Positions 1-8,031 of a stretch of DNA of 64,000 nucleotides are shown here, in pieces. The first letter of the stretch is position 1. Every line of letters starts with the position of its first letter. The notes beneath the pieces were generated by a model. That model was not told the origin of the DNA and searched no databases. It saw only the letters and a program-made list of their open reading frames with translations. Where the stretch lies: positions 85,040 to 149,039 of the forward strand of contig JAFWFO010000017.1 of NCBI GenBank assembly GCA_017515635.1, written 5' to 3'. The stretch comes from Selenomonadaceae bacterium. Lineage in GTDB: Bacteria > Bacillota > Negativicutes > Selenomonadales > Selenomonadaceae. Position numbers and translations under genes: made by a program.

Positions 1-51
1 CTCGATGCCGTGCTTAAATTTGTTGTAAAGATAATCTTTGACCATCGGCAT
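1..51 (-). CDS. Unknown protein, N-terminal 17 codons only
   Basis: The reverse strand opens with an ATG at position 51 preceded by a GGAGG ribosome-binding site eight bases upstream. The reading frame stays open to the window edge and begins MPMVKDYLYNKFKHG. The gene lies downstream of the TetR regulator at 160-705 on the same strand, so the two may be co-transcribed and this could be a regulated target. Too little is visible to assign a family. An alternative ATG sits two codons further in. Confidence 0.5.
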   Translation of the reverse strand, partial: MPMVKDYLYNKFKHGIE

Positions 52-159
52 GAAAATCGCCTCCGAAAATTTTTCTTGCAGTTTACCAAAGGCCGCCGCG
101 TAAAATTCAATTTTCAAAGCGGCGCACGAGTAAAGCGGATTTACAAAAAATCAAATTCG

Positions 160-705
160 TTAAAGCAACGGCTTGAGCGGCGCGGGCATCGCTTCGATAA
201 AAAATTTTGCCATCTCTCGCGGCGAACAAACGCAATTACTCAAAGCCCAATCGTTGACGAGTTCCGAGACGCCGCGCATAAAAAATTTCAGGCAGAAAAA
301 AATATTCGGCGGGAGTTCGCGCAGATCGTGCCGCGTTTTTATCCGTTCGGCGATTAAATTTATCGCGTGATCGTTCGTGGCGTAGCGAAAAGAATTTTGC
401 CCGACGGCGTTTTTCAACAGGTTCAAATAAAAATTTTTGTCCTCAAGAATAATTTCCATCCATTTGCAAATGACATCTTCAAAAGAATCGCCGCGCCCGA
501 AATTTTCCAACGACTCTTCGACTTTTTGATTGTAAATCCACGCCATCAACTCGTACTTATCGCGAAAATTATTGTAAAACGTCGGCGCAGTCAGTCCGCA
601 ATTTTTCGCAAGCTCCTTAACCGTGATTTTGTCGACGGGCTTGAACTGTGCCAACTCTTTCAGCGATTCGGCGAGCAGTGCTTTCGTCGTCTGTCGAACA
701 ATCAT
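160..705 (-). CDS. TetR/AcrR-family transcriptional regulator
   Basis: A 181-residue protein of typical TetR size. The N-terminal 55 residues form the helix-turn-helix DNA-binding domain, with a recognition region around LTAPTFYNNFRDKYEL (about residues 38-53). This arrangement resembles the DhaS/TetR_C subgroup. The C-terminal helical domain would bind an effector or dimerise and is not recognisable beyond that. It is transcribed away from recR (46-base gap) and towards the partial gene at 1-51, a plausible target. The ligand is not predictable from sequence. Family assignment is secure; the regulated process is unknown. Confidence 0.85.
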   Translation of the reverse strand: MIVRQTTKALLAESLKELAQFKPVDKITVKELAKNCGLTAPTFYNNFRDKYELMAWIYNQKVEESLENFGRGDSFEDVICKWMEIILEDKNFYLNLLKNAVGQNSFRYATNDHAINLIAERIKTRHDLRELPPNIFFCLKFFMRGVSELVNDWALSNCVCSPREMAKFFIEAMPAPLKPLL

Positions 706-750
706 TTCGTCACCTCGAAAAAAAATCCGCCCGTTTGAGCGGAAAAAATT

Positions 751-1350
751 TTATACCGGTATTCGATTTTCCAACGCTTTGGCGATTGTCAAATTATCGG
801 TTCCCGAAAAGTCCGCACCGACTGCCATGCCCCGCGCAGGTTTGGTGACTTTGACGCCGGCGGGATTGAGCAATTTGGCAATCAACAGCGCAGTCGCGTC
901 GCCTTCAACCGTCGGCTCGAACGCCACAATAATTTCTTGAATGTCTTCGTCACGAACGCGCTTGATAAGTTCGCGCAAGTGAATATCATTTTGCGACACG
1001 CCAGCCAACGGAGAAATCAGCCCGCCCGTCACGTGATATTTTCCGTCGAAAGAGCCGGTGCGTTCAATCGCGTCCAAATCTTTATCATCTTTGACGACGC
1101 AGACAATTTTGCCGTCGCGTTTGTCGGAAGCGCAAATGTCGCAGATATTTTTTTCCGCGTCAATCGTGTTGAAACAAATTTCGCAAGCGTGCGTATCGTT
1201 TTTGACGGAGCGAATTGCCGCCGCAAGATTTTCCACGTCATCGGGTTTCATTTCGACGATATGATAAGCGAGCCGAGCGGCAGTTTTCGCACCGACGCCC
1301 GGCAATTTCATCAGCGACTCGACGAGAGCCGCCATAGCTTTTGAACTCAT
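751..1350 (-). CDS. recR: Recombination mediator protein RecR
   Basis: A 199-residue protein, the normal RecR length. RecR works with RecO (and RecF) to load RecA onto single-stranded DNA during gap repair. Visible features in order: a helix-hairpin-helix (LPGVGAKTAARLAYHI, residues 16-31), a four-cysteine zinc site (Cys56, Cys59, Cys70, Cys73), and a Toprim domain over about residues 80-175. It is the last gene of the dnaX-ybaB-recR run, 38 bases after ybaB, an order widely conserved in Firmicutes and Proteobacteria. The ATG start follows a purine-rich stretch. No abnormality seen. Confidence 0.97.
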   Translation of the reverse strand: MSSKAMAALVESLMKLPGVGAKTAARLAYHIVEMKPDDVENLAAAIRSVKNDTHACEICFNTIDAEKNICDICASDKRDGKIVCVVKDDKDLDAIERTGSFDGKYHVTGGLISPLAGVSQNDIHLRELIKRVRDEDIQEIIVAFEPTVEGDATALLIAKLLNPAGVKVTKPARGMAVGADFSGTDNLTIAKALENRIPV

Positions 1351-1388
1351 AAAAATTTTCCGTATAAATTTTCGTGTGAAGTTTCGAA

Positions 1389-1784
1389 TTATTTGGGCGT
1401 GTTGCCGCCGCCGAGGAATTTTCCCAACAGATCGCCCATGTTGCCCAAATTTCCGCCAAGACCGGCAAGACCGCCGAGCGCGTTGCCTGCAAAGTTTGAC
1501 ATGTTCGACGAAATTTTTTTGTCCATTTCGGCGTTGGCGGCGTTGACCGCGCTGACTACCAAATCTTCAATCGCACTGACATCGCCGTCTTTGACGAGTT
1601 CGGGCGCGATTTTAATCGACTTAACAACTTTTTCGCCGTCGACGGTTGCCATAACCATTCCGCCGCCGACTTGTGCCGAAGCAAGTTCTTGTTTGATTTT
1701 AGCTTTGTTCTCCTCGAAAGTTTTTTGCAATGCCTGAGCTTGACGCAGAATCGCATTCAAGTCGAAGCCGCCTTGTTGTGCCAT
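1389..1784 (-). CDS. ybaB: Nucleoid-associated protein, YbaB/EbfC family
   Basis: A 131-residue protein, slightly longer than the usual 100-110 because of a glycine-rich tail (about residues 100-131, repeated GGLAGLGGNLG-like blocks). The core holds a long N-terminal helix (ILRQAQALQKTFEENKAKI) and the family's central strand region around VGGGMVMATVDGEKVVKSIKI. Family members dimerise as a tweezer-shaped DNA-binding protein. It sits between dnaX (18-base gap) and recR, its classic location. The glycine-rich tail is unusual but low complexity, so it may simply be flexible. Confidence 0.93.
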   Translation of the reverse strand: MAQQGGFDLNAILRQAQALQKTFEENKAKIKQELASAQVGGGMVMATVDGEKVVKSIKIAPELVKDGDVSAIEDLVVSAVNAANAEMDKKISSNMSNFAGNALGGLAGLGGNLGNMGDLLGKFLGGGNTPK

Positions 1785-1802
1785 TTACAATCTCTCCTAA
1801 CG

Positions 1803-3263
1803 TTAAACTTTTTTGGCGTCGGAGGCACCGAAGAAATTCATTGCGCCTTCCAAAACGCTGCGTTCGGGTTCGTCGACCCGTTCCAAAATCGGCGCGGGCA
1901 AATTTTTATCGAACATGACGGAAATTTTTATCGGGTGTCCCGCCTCTTCGCCGAGAGCTTGCTCGAATTTCGCCAAATAATTTTTCTCGAACATACTTGC
2001 CAAAGTCGGGGATTTAAAGCCAACAGTTATCGTGTTGCCCGAAAAATTCACGACAATCGCTTTATCGACAATGCCGCTGAGCCCGTCTTCTTGACTGCCG
2101 AATTTGTTTGCAACATCATAGAAAAATTTTTTCCCCGCGTCAAGATTGGCGACGGGCGCGGAAGTTTGTACGGCTTGTGTAGGCATTTGAATCGGCGCAA
2201 AAGTTTGCAACGGCTCGGCGAGTTTCAACAGCGTCATTTCCAAAATTATATCGGGAATACCCGAACCGTACATTTCGCTGATTGCTTTTCTGAGCGCGTC
2301 GATAAAGTTGTCCAGCTCCGAAAAAATTTCCGTGTCTTTTTCGAGTCGTGCAAATTCCATATCGCGCAGACGAGTTATCAGCGATTCGGCGATTGTGTTT
2401 GCCGCTAAGCCCGAACTGAACGCCGAAGTTATCGCCGCCGCAGTTTCTTTTCTGTCGCGGGCGCGCACGGCTGAAATTACTTTGTCAAGTTTTTCGTCGG
2501 AAACCAAACCTAGCATGTTATCCACGTCGGTGAGCGAAATTTCTTCGTTGACGCCGGAATTGCACTGATCAAGGTAAGTCAAGGCGTCGCGCATTGAACC
2601 TGCCGCCAGTCGTGCAATTTTTTTCGCCGCGTCTTCGTGCAAGTTCGTTCCCAATCGATAAGCGATTTTCCGCAGATACGGCCAAGCGGTGTCCGTCGGT
2701 ATCAATCGGAAATTCAAAACTTGACAGCGCGATCGAATTGTCATCGGAACTTTATTTATTTCCGTCGTCGCCAAAAGAAATGCCACGTGCGGCGGCGGCT
2801 CCTCAATGACTTTCAAAATTGAGTTAATCGCTTCGGTGGAGAGCATGTGCACTTCGTCGATTATGTAAGTTTTTTTGTGCGACACGAGCGGCGCGAAGTA
2901 AGCGGACGACAGCAACCGATTCATGTCATCAACCGAACGATTTGACGCGGCGTCGAATTCGTTGTTGTCGGGCGACGAACTGAAATTTTTGCAAGCGGCG
3001 CAGTTGTTGCAGGGAATTTCTTTTTTGTCGAGCAAACGCCCGGATTTTTGTGCTTCGCGAACGGTTTCGCAGTTCATTGCCTTAGCCAAAAGTCGCGCCG
3101 TGGAAGTTTTGCCCGTGCCGCGTGTGCCGACCAAAAGATAAGCGTGCGAAAGTTTGTCTTTGGAAATTGCCTGCGCCAATGCGTTTGCGATATGTTCTTG
3201 CCCGATTAACTGCGATAAAGTTTTCGGGCGGGCGCGGCTGTAAAGTGCATCTTGTTGAGACAT
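1803..3263 (-). CDS. dnaX: DNA polymerase III subunits gamma and tau
   Basis: The clamp-loader ATPase subunit, 486 residues. Visible features: Walker A GTRGTGKT (residues 46-53), zinc-binding cysteines at 65, 85, 88 and 91, Walker B DEVH (136-139) and a sensor region LLATTEINKVPMTIRSRC. The C-terminal third (after about residue 360) is a short linker plus a tau-like domain. No A-run typical of programmed gamma frameshifting was noticed. It has its own promoter (3296-3324) after a terminator and begins the dnaX-ybaB-recR run. The start ATG follows GGAGG. Confidence 0.97.
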   Translation of the reverse strand: MSQQDALYSRARPKTLSQLIGQEHIANALAQAISKDKLSHAYLLVGTRGTGKTSTARLLAKAMNCETVREAQKSGRLLDKKEIPCNNCAACKNFSSSPDNNEFDAASNRSVDDMNRLLSSAYFAPLVSHKKTYIIDEVHMLSTEAINSILKVIEEPPPHVAFLLATTEINKVPMTIRSRCQVLNFRLIPTDTAWPYLRKIAYRLGTNLHEDAAKKIARLAAGSMRDALTYLDQCNSGVNEEISLTDVDNMLGLVSDEKLDKVISAVRARDRKETAAAITSAFSSGLAANTIAESLITRLRDMEFARLEKDTEIFSELDNFIDALRKAISEMYGSGIPDIILEMTLLKLAEPLQTFAPIQMPTQAVQTSAPVANLDAGKKFFYDVANKFGSQEDGLSGIVDKAIVVNFSGNTITVGFKSPTLASMFEKNYLAKFEQALGEEAGHPIKISVMFDKNLPAPILERVDEPERSVLEGAMNFFGASDAKKV

Positions 3264-3295
3264 TAAATTTTCCTCCGAAAGATTTTCTGCGCGGA

Positions 3296-3324
3296 ATTTT
3301 ATCGAAGTGCGTTCGCCGCGTCAA
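3296..3324 (-). promoter_or_regulatory. Sigma-A type promoter of dnaX operon
   Basis: On the minus strand a TTGACG -35 element is separated by exactly 17 bases from a TAAAAT -10 element. The predicted start lies about 25 bases upstream of the dnaX ribosome-binding site. It lies just downstream of the terminator at 3336-3370, as expected for a fresh transcription unit. Confidence 0.7.
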
Positions 3325-3335
3325 CTTCAAGCAAC

Positions 3336-3370
3336 AAAAAATCCCCGCCGTTTTAACGGGGAATTTTTTT
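3336..3370 (-). terminator. Intrinsic terminator after the small RNA
   Basis: A GC-rich hairpin (CCCCG / CGGGG arms) is flanked by an A-run on one side and a T-run on the other, so it could act in both directions. On the minus strand it lies directly 3' of the structured RNA at 3375-3506 and upstream of the dnaX promoter. Confidence 0.75.
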
Positions 3371-3374
3371 ATTT

Positions 3375-3506
3375 CAGCTGTCAGCGCAAGGCTCGACCTT
3401 CATAGCCGAAGCTGAACACTGCGTAAGCATTACTTGCTCTGTATAGCCTGGGTAAACACAATCAGCGTCCGTTGTCCGGTGAAGTCAAACCCTGCGCTCA
3501 CAGCTG
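3375..3506 (-). ncRNA. Unassigned rod-shaped structured RNA at the usual SRP RNA position
   Basis: The two ends form a near-perfect 14-base stem (3375-3388 with 3493-3506, one mismatch). It continues as an interrupted helix (a GAC/GTC and TTCA/TGAA region), giving a roughly 132-nt rod. It lies between tRNA-Ser and dnaX and ends at a terminator, exactly where many Firmicutes encode signal recognition particle RNA. The hallmark SRP apical motif (GGAAGG loop with AGCAG on the 3' side) is not visible on either strand, so I do not call it ffs. Strand choice rests on the terminator and on co-orientation with tRNA-Ser. A 6S-type RNA is another possibility. Confidence 0.5.
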
Positions 3507-3518
3507 AAAAAAATCTTA

Positions 3519-3608
3519 TGGCGGAGTAGGGGGGATTCGAACCCCCGGTGGGTGTTAGCCCACACAGCATTTCCAGTGCTGCACCTTCAACCTCTCGGAC
3601 ACCACTCC
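3519..3608 (-). tRNA. tRNA-Ser (anticodon GGA), CCA encoded
   Basis: A 90-nt class II tRNA on the minus strand. The acceptor stem GGAGTGG pairs with CTACTCC, followed by discriminator G and an encoded CCA (TGG at 3519-3521 on the plus strand). The anticodon stem CAGCA/TGCTG encloses the loop CTGGAAA, with anticodon GGA at 3572-3574. A long variable arm and a TTCGAAT T-loop fit serine. It lies 12 bases upstream of the structured RNA and the two may be co-transcribed. Confidence 0.96.
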
Positions 3609-3656
3609 GCAGTATTTTGTAGTTTACCACCGAAAAATTTTGCTGCCAAGATTTTT

Positions 3657-4328
3657 TTATTCGTCGGGCGTCGGATCAACATTTTCGGGCGGATTGTAAG
3701 ATTGTCCTTCGGCGGGCGGAATGAAAATTTTATTTATCGGGACTTCATTAATCAAAAGGTTGCCGTCCTCTTCGCTGAGCTTGCCGCGAGAACGTGCGAT
3801 AATTAAATCGTTGTGTGCGCGTGCCCATTCCAAAATCGTCCGATAAAAATTATAGCGCACATCTTTAACGGGAATGTCGCTCAACTTAACAGGCTCGCCG
3901 CTCGTGTCTTTGTCAAGCGGTGCCCACGTGTCATCCAAGTCAACGCGCTCGACAACTTGAACGGTCATGTTACGCAAATCGAATTTCAAATAATCTGCGC
4001 GGCCTGCAAGTCTTTGATAGCCGTCCAAGGAAAGTTGCCGCCACTTGCGCTTTTGAATCACGTCTTGAATCTGAACATTGTCGTACATCATCACGGTCGG
4101 AATCATAAGCGTGTACAAGTCAAGCGTGCCATCTTCCTTGACGCGATAGCCGGAGTTGCGGTGGTTGAACCAGTAATTTGCTCGCGGCGTGGATTGAACC
4201 CACATATAAATTTCTGTCGGGACTTCAGTAATTGTTTCGCCGTCGTCCTCGTATTGCGCAAAAGTCGGGGAGCCTGCGAAAATTATCGTCGACGCAACAA
4301 ACCCCGCGAAAAATTTTTTAAAAATCAT
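3657..4328 (-). CDS. Secreted protein of unknown function
   Basis: A 223-residue protein with a clear signal peptide (MIFKKFFAGFVASTIIFAGSPTFA, cleavage likely after residue 24). The mature part is mixed alpha/beta and rich in Trp, Tyr and Asp, with an acidic proline-rich tail (PPENVDPTPDE). No cysteines and no lipobox, so it is probably periplasmic or released. I recognise no family. It lies 9 bases downstream of the YbaK-type gene on the same strand, so both are probably in one transcript, with no obvious functional link. A gene for tRNA-Ser follows. Confidence 0.8.
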   Translation of the reverse strand: MIFKKFFAGFVASTIIFAGSPTFAQYEDDGETITEVPTEIYMWVQSTPRANYWFNHRNSGYRVKEDGTLDLYTLMIPTVMMYDNVQIQDVIQKRKWRQLSLDGYQRLAGRADYLKFDLRNMTVQVVERVDLDDTWAPLDKDTSGEPVKLSDIPVKDVRYNFYRTILEWARAHNDLIIARSRGKLSEEDGNLLINEVPINKIFIPPAEGQSYNPPENVDPTPDE

Positions 4329-4337
4329 GTAGGCACC

Positions 4338-4805
4338 TCATTTCGGTTTGGAAATGTCGACGCGCCCCGCAAATTTTATGTAACGGTCAAGTTCGTCGAT
4401 TTTGAAACGCGCACAACTTTTGTCGTTGCCCGCAGCGGGATAAATCACGTCGAAACGATTCAAGGACGCGTCAAAATAAATCGGGACGCCTTCATTGACG
4501 GCAAAGGGACAAACTCCGCCGACAGCGTGCCCGATTAAATTTTCCACGTCGGCAACGGGAATCATCTGCGGGCGGCATTTGAATTGCGCCTTGAATTTTT
4601 TATTGTCAATCTTCATGTCGCCCGAAATCAAAATCAAGGCGGGCTTTTTGTCCACGAAAACCGAAATTGTTTTGGCAATGCGCCCGACTTCGCAACCGAG
4701 AGCCTGCGCGGCAAGTTCGCTTGTGGCGGTGGATTCTTCAAACTCTATGACGCGTTCAGGCTCGCCAATATCCTCAAAAAATTTTCTCACGCGTTCAATC
4801 GACAA
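4338..4805 (-). CDS. YbaK/EbsC-type aminoacyl-tRNA deacylase
   Basis: A 155-residue protein matching the single-domain YbaK/ProX family, which hydrolyses mischarged aminoacyl-tRNAs (often Cys- or Ala-tRNA-Pro). The family pattern is visible: an N-terminal helix, TSELAAQALGCEVGRIAKTI (about residues 27-46), the catalytic-lysine region MKIDNKKFKAQF, and the glycine loop IGHAVGGVCPFAV. The start is a TTG at 4805 with GGGAGG nine bases upstream; no ATG fits. Editing substrate cannot be read from the sequence. Downstream lies a secreted protein gene. Confidence 0.88.
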   Translation of the reverse strand: MSIERVRKFFEDIGEPERVIEFEESTATSELAAQALGCEVGRIAKTISVFVDKKPALILISGDMKIDNKKFKAQFKCRPQMIPVADVENLIGHAVGGVCPFAVNEGVPIYFDASLNRFDVIYPAAGNDKSCARFKIDELDRYIKFAGRVDISKPK

Positions 4806-4953
4806 TTTAATTACCTCCCGTAAAAAATTTTTCGGCGGAAGACAGTCTCACTTTTGCCATGAAAGTTTCCCTCACGAATTTTGTTTGCCAAAAAATATAG
4901 CAGACGTTGCCCGAAAACGCAAACATTCTAAAAGCTTCGCGGCGCGGGCGGTG

Positions 4954-4982
4954 TTGATTTAATAAATTTGCTGTGATAGGAT
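4954..4982 (+). promoter_or_regulatory. Promoter of the asd operon
   Basis: TTGATT (-35) and TAGGAT (-10) are separated by exactly 17 bases. The predicted start is about 35-40 bases before the asd GTG codon. It lies in the divergent gap between the YbaK-type gene and asd. Confidence 0.6.
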
Positions 4983-5027
4983 TTGCAGGCAACTTTGCCG
5001 ACAAATTAATTCTGGGAGGAAATTTTA

Positions 5028-6059
5028 GTGAAACAATTCAATACGGCGATCGTCGGCGCAACGGGCGCAGTCGGTCAAGAATTTTTGAAACTCATCGAGG
5101 AGCGCAACTTTCCGTTCGGCGAGCTGAAACTTTTGGCGTCGTCGCGTTCGGCGGGCAAAAAAATAAATTTCATGGGCAAAGAATACACTGTCGAAGAAAC
5201 AACGGAAAAATCTTTCGACGGCGTGAAATTCGCACTGTTCGCGGGCGGCGCGGCAAGCAAACTTTTCGCACCGGCGGCAGTGAAATCGGGCGCGGTCGTC
5301 ATTGACAATTCGTCGAACTTCCGCATGGATCCGGAAGTCCCGCTCGTCGTGCCGGAAGTCAACCCGCAGGCAATTCGTCGCCACAAAGGAATTATCGCGA
5401 ACCCGAATTGCTCAACGATAATCATGGTTATGGCACTCAAGCCGCTTTACAATCTGTCAAAAATCAAGCGCGTTGTCGTGTCGACGTATCAGGCAGTTTC
5501 GGGCGCGGGACGTGAAGGCATGGACGAACTTAAAGCGCAACTTGAAGCACTGGCACGCGGCGAAGAAGTCACGGCGAAAGTTTTGCCCGTCGCCAAACTC
5601 GACAAGCATTACCAAATCGCCTCGAATCTCCTGCCGCAAATCGATATTTTCATGGACAATCTTTACACCAAAGAAGAAATGAAAATGGTCGACGAGACGA
5701 AAAAAATCATGGAAGACGACGCGTTGAAAGTTACGGCTACGACAATTCGCGTGCCCGTTTATCGCAGTCACGCCGAAAGCGTCAACATTGAGTTTGAAGA
5801 TGAAGTTTCGGTCGACGACGCCCGCAAAGCTTTGGAAAATTTCCCCGGCGTCATCGTGCGCGACAATCCCGCCGAAATGATTTATCCTCAGCCGCTTTTG
5901 ACTTCCGGCAAAGACGCAGTTGAAGTCGGCAGAATTCGCAAAGATTTTTCCATTGAACACGGCTTGAATATTTGGGTTTGCGGTGACCAAATTCGCAAAG
6001 GCGCGGCACTCAACGCGTTGCAAATCGCCGAACGCATGATTGCCGACGAATTAATCTGA
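5028..6059 (+). CDS. asd: Aspartate-semialdehyde dehydrogenase
   Basis: Converts aspartyl phosphate to aspartate semialdehyde (NADPH), the branch point to lysine/diaminopimelate, threonine and methionine. 343 residues, normal length. Visible: the Rossmann nucleotide loop GATGAVG (10-16), the catalytic Cys128 in ANPNCST, and His248 in the RVPVYRSHAESV segment that acts as general base in the family. Start is a GTG at 5028 with GGGAGGA eight bases upstream. It overlaps the next gene by one base (TGATG), implying translational coupling. Cytoplasmic. Confidence 0.97.
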   Translation: MKQFNTAIVGATGAVGQEFLKLIEERNFPFGELKLLASSRSAGKKINFMGKEYTVEETTEKSFDGVKFALFAGGAASKLFAPAAVKSGAVVIDNSSNFRMDPEVPLVVPEVNPQAIRRHKGIIANPNCSTIIMVMALKPLYNLSKIKRVVVSTYQAVSGAGREGMDELKAQLEALARGEEVTAKVLPVAKLDKHYQIASNLLPQIDIFMDNLYTKEEMKMVDETKKIMEDDALKVTATTIRVPVYRSHAESVNIEFEDEVSVDDARKALENFPGVIVRDNPAEMIYPQPLLTSGKDAVEVGRIRKDFSIEHGLNIWVCGDQIRKGAALNALQIAERMIADELI

Positions 6060-7300
6060 TGAAAAAATATCTTTACTTTCAGCCCGAATATGTCAACGAA
6101 TTTGTTTGCGACAGTTCCAAATGCGGCGACAACTGTTGCGAAAAACCTTGGTTCATTGATGTCGACGAGGAAACTTTCAAGCGATACGAGCAAATTCAGC
6201 CTGCCGAAAAGTCACGCAAGATAACTGCTTGTTTCGATTACAACGCCGACACGGGAAATTATTTCGTCAAGGAAAGACCGTGCCCGTTCCTGACCGAAAA
6301 AAAATTGTGCCGTCTGCAACTCGAATGCGGAGAAATCTTTTTGCCGGAAACATGTGTGACATATCCGCGGCGCACGCTTGATTTCGGACAATTTTTGGAA
6401 CGTTCGCTGGTGATGAGCTGTCCGCTTGCCGCTGAATTGATTTTGTTCCGTGACGAGCCGATAAAATTTGAGTTCGTCGAAGTTTCCGAACAAGTTCATT
6501 CACGCGGCGGGAAATTAAAAATCAGTCCGGTTTACGCGGGACAAAAATTCGCCGCTCACATGCTTGAACTTCAAATCGCGATGATTTCAATTTTGCAGGA
6601 ACGCACGCTGACAATCGACCAAAGATTAATCGTGCTGGGATTTTTCATGGACAGGCTCGACGAAATAGAACCTTCCGACGACGAAGCTTTGACGAAATTA
6701 ATCGCCGCTTACGAGTCGAAAAAATTTTTGTCGGAACAAGCCCCGCGCATGTCGGCAAGCGTTCACTTCGACGCGAAAAAATTTTCCTCGCTGATGTTGA
6801 AGATTTTTAGATCTCTTTACGCCGATTTTGATTTTGGAAACCACAAAAGAATTTTCGAAATGGTTTCCGAAACGTTCGGCATTGATTTCAATGCGAAGGG
6901 GCAAATTTCCGTTGAAAAGTTCGACGTCAATTACGAGCGACTTGCTGAAACGCGAAAAAATTTTGAGGCGCGACGGGCGTTGTTACTGGAAAATTTTCTT
7001 GTCAATGAACTGTTCGTGAACTGTTACCCGTGGCGATATGATATCGGCATCGCAAAAAATTTCGGTCTCTTTGTTGTAACGTATAAAATTTTCGAGTTGA
7101 TGATTTTTATGGCGGAGCAACAAAATTTAGCCGACAAGAAAAATCTGTCTTTATTCACGGGCTGTTTTTTGAGCTTGATGAATCACACGGAACCTTTCGC
7201 GAAAAATATTTTAAGCTTTATCCCCGACGACATTTTTGATTCGCTGGAGATGTTGCTTGAGCCGCAAGCAATTCTTGACACAAAAGGGGCGGTGTTGTAA
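6059..7300 (+). CDS. FliB-like lysine N-methylase family protein
   Basis: A 413-residue protein resembling flagellin lysine-N-methylase FliB and its YkgJ-type cysteine cluster. The N-terminus carries Cys17, Cys22, Cys26 and Cys27, and a second cluster follows (PCPFL...CRL...CG...CVTYPR, about residues 77-105). This suggests a metal or Fe-S site. The rest is helical. No flagellar genes are in the window, so the substrate may be another protein. The ATG overlaps the asd stop. FliB homologues are often found away from flagellar loci in Firmicutes, so the name should be read as family only. Confidence 0.75.
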   Translation: MKKYLYFQPEYVNEFVCDSSKCGDNCCEKPWFIDVDEETFKRYEQIQPAEKSRKITACFDYNADTGNYFVKERPCPFLTEKKLCRLQLECGEIFLPETCVTYPRRTLDFGQFLERSLVMSCPLAAELILFRDEPIKFEFVEVSEQVHSRGGKLKISPVYAGQKFAAHMLELQIAMISILQERTLTIDQRLIVLGFFMDRLDEIEPSDDEALTKLIAAYESKKFLSEQAPRMSASVHFDAKKFSSLMLKIFRSLYADFDFGNHKRIFEMVSETFGIDFNAKGQISVEKFDVNYERLAETRKNFEARRALLLENFLVNELFVNCYPWRYDIGIAKNFGLFVVTYKIFELMIFMAEQQNLADKKNLSLFTGCFLSLMNHTEPFAKNILSFIPDDIFDSLEMLLEPQAILDTKGAVL

Positions 7301-7301
7301 A

Positions 7302-7763
7302 ATGCCACACGTGCAAACGACAAAGGGCGGTATTTTGCCTTTTGAGTTCGGCGCGACGACGGAAAAACTTTTCGGCGAAGATTTTGCGGACGACGAATTT
7401 TCGGGCGACGTGAAAGTCTTCGGCGAGGTCGCAGATGTCGGCAGTTGTTTCGTCGTTCGCGGGCGCATTGAATGTCAAAGAAATTTCACCTGCGACAGAT
7501 GTTTGACTCAAGCGACGGAAAAAATTTCAAGCAAGTTCGCCGAAGAGTTTGACAAGTCGGCGGTGATTGACGATTTGATTGATGTTACCGAACTTTTGCG
7601 AGACGAATTACTTTTGTCCCGCCCGATGAAAAATCTTTGCAAAGCAGATTGCAAGGGACTTTGTCCCGTTTGCGGCGCAAATTTAAATGACGGCGAGTGC
7701 GGTTGCGACAAGGCGGTTATCAACCCGAAACTTGCGGTGTTGAAAGATTTCAAGTTCGATTGA
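7302..7763 (+). CDS. yceD: YceD/DUF177 family protein
   Basis: A 153-residue protein of the DUF177 family that almost always precedes rpmF. It is linked to 23S rRNA accumulation in other bacteria. Two cysteine pairs are visible: CDRC near residue 66 and a C-terminal cluster (CKADCKGLCPVCG...CGCD, about residues 113-134), which probably binds metal. I chose the ATG at 7302, one base after the upstream stop, over an in-frame ATG 66 bases earlier inside the methylase gene. rpmF follows after 13 bases. Confidence 0.92.
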   Translation: MPHVQTTKGGILPFEFGATTEKLFGEDFADDEFSGDVKVFGEVADVGSCFVVRGRIECQRNFTCDRCLTQATEKISSKFAEEFDKSAVIDDLIDVTELLRDELLLSRPMKNLCKADCKGLCPVCGANLNDGECGCDKAVINPKLAVLKDFKFD

Positions 7764-7776
7764 GGAGGTGTGAACC

Positions 7777-7953
7777 GTGGCGGCACCGAAAAGGAAATTG
7801 AGCAAATCCAGACGCGACAGACGGCGTGCGAATTGGAAATTGGAAGCTCCGAACTATGTAAAATGTCCGAGATGCCATGAACCTAAACTCCCACACCATG
7901 TGTGCCTGGAATGCGGTTACTATGACGGCAAAGAAGTCATTGAAACGGCTTGA
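7777..7953 (+). CDS. rpmF: 50S ribosomal protein L32
   Basis: A 58-residue protein starting with GTG at 7777 after a strong GAGGAGGTG. The N-terminus AAPKRKLSKSRRDRRRANWK is the basic signature of L32. The C-terminal half has the zinc-ribbon type CPRC...CLEC. It lies between yceD and plsX, the standard arrangement that couples ribosome and lipid synthesis genes. A terminator follows immediately. Confidence 0.97.
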   Translation: MAAPKRKLSKSRRDRRRANWKLEAPNYVKCPRCHEPKLPHHVCLECGYYDGKEVIETA

Positions 7954-7970
7954 GGATACGGAAACAATTT

Positions 7971-8002
7971 GGGCAGGCATTGACAACCTGCCCGTTTTTT
8001 TG
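7971..8002 (+). terminator. Terminator after rpmF
   Basis: GGGCAGG and CCTGCCC form a seven-base GC-rich stem with a nine-base loop, followed by GTTTTTTT. It separates rpmF from plsX; read-through would still be needed for a single yceD-rpmF-plsX transcript. Confidence 0.85.
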
Positions 8003-8031
8003 TGAATACATTTTTTTGAGGAGCGGGGACA

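Noticed and set aside
10..357. 115-residue plus-strand open frame opposite the TetR gene
   Set aside because: It is antisense to a clear TetR protein and has no ribosome-binding site; composition is Arg/Phe-rich as expected for a shadow frame.
3375..3506. Calling the RNA SRP RNA (ffs) because of its position
   Set aside because: The conserved apical GGAAGG and AGCAG motifs are missing on both strands, so the name would rest on synteny only.
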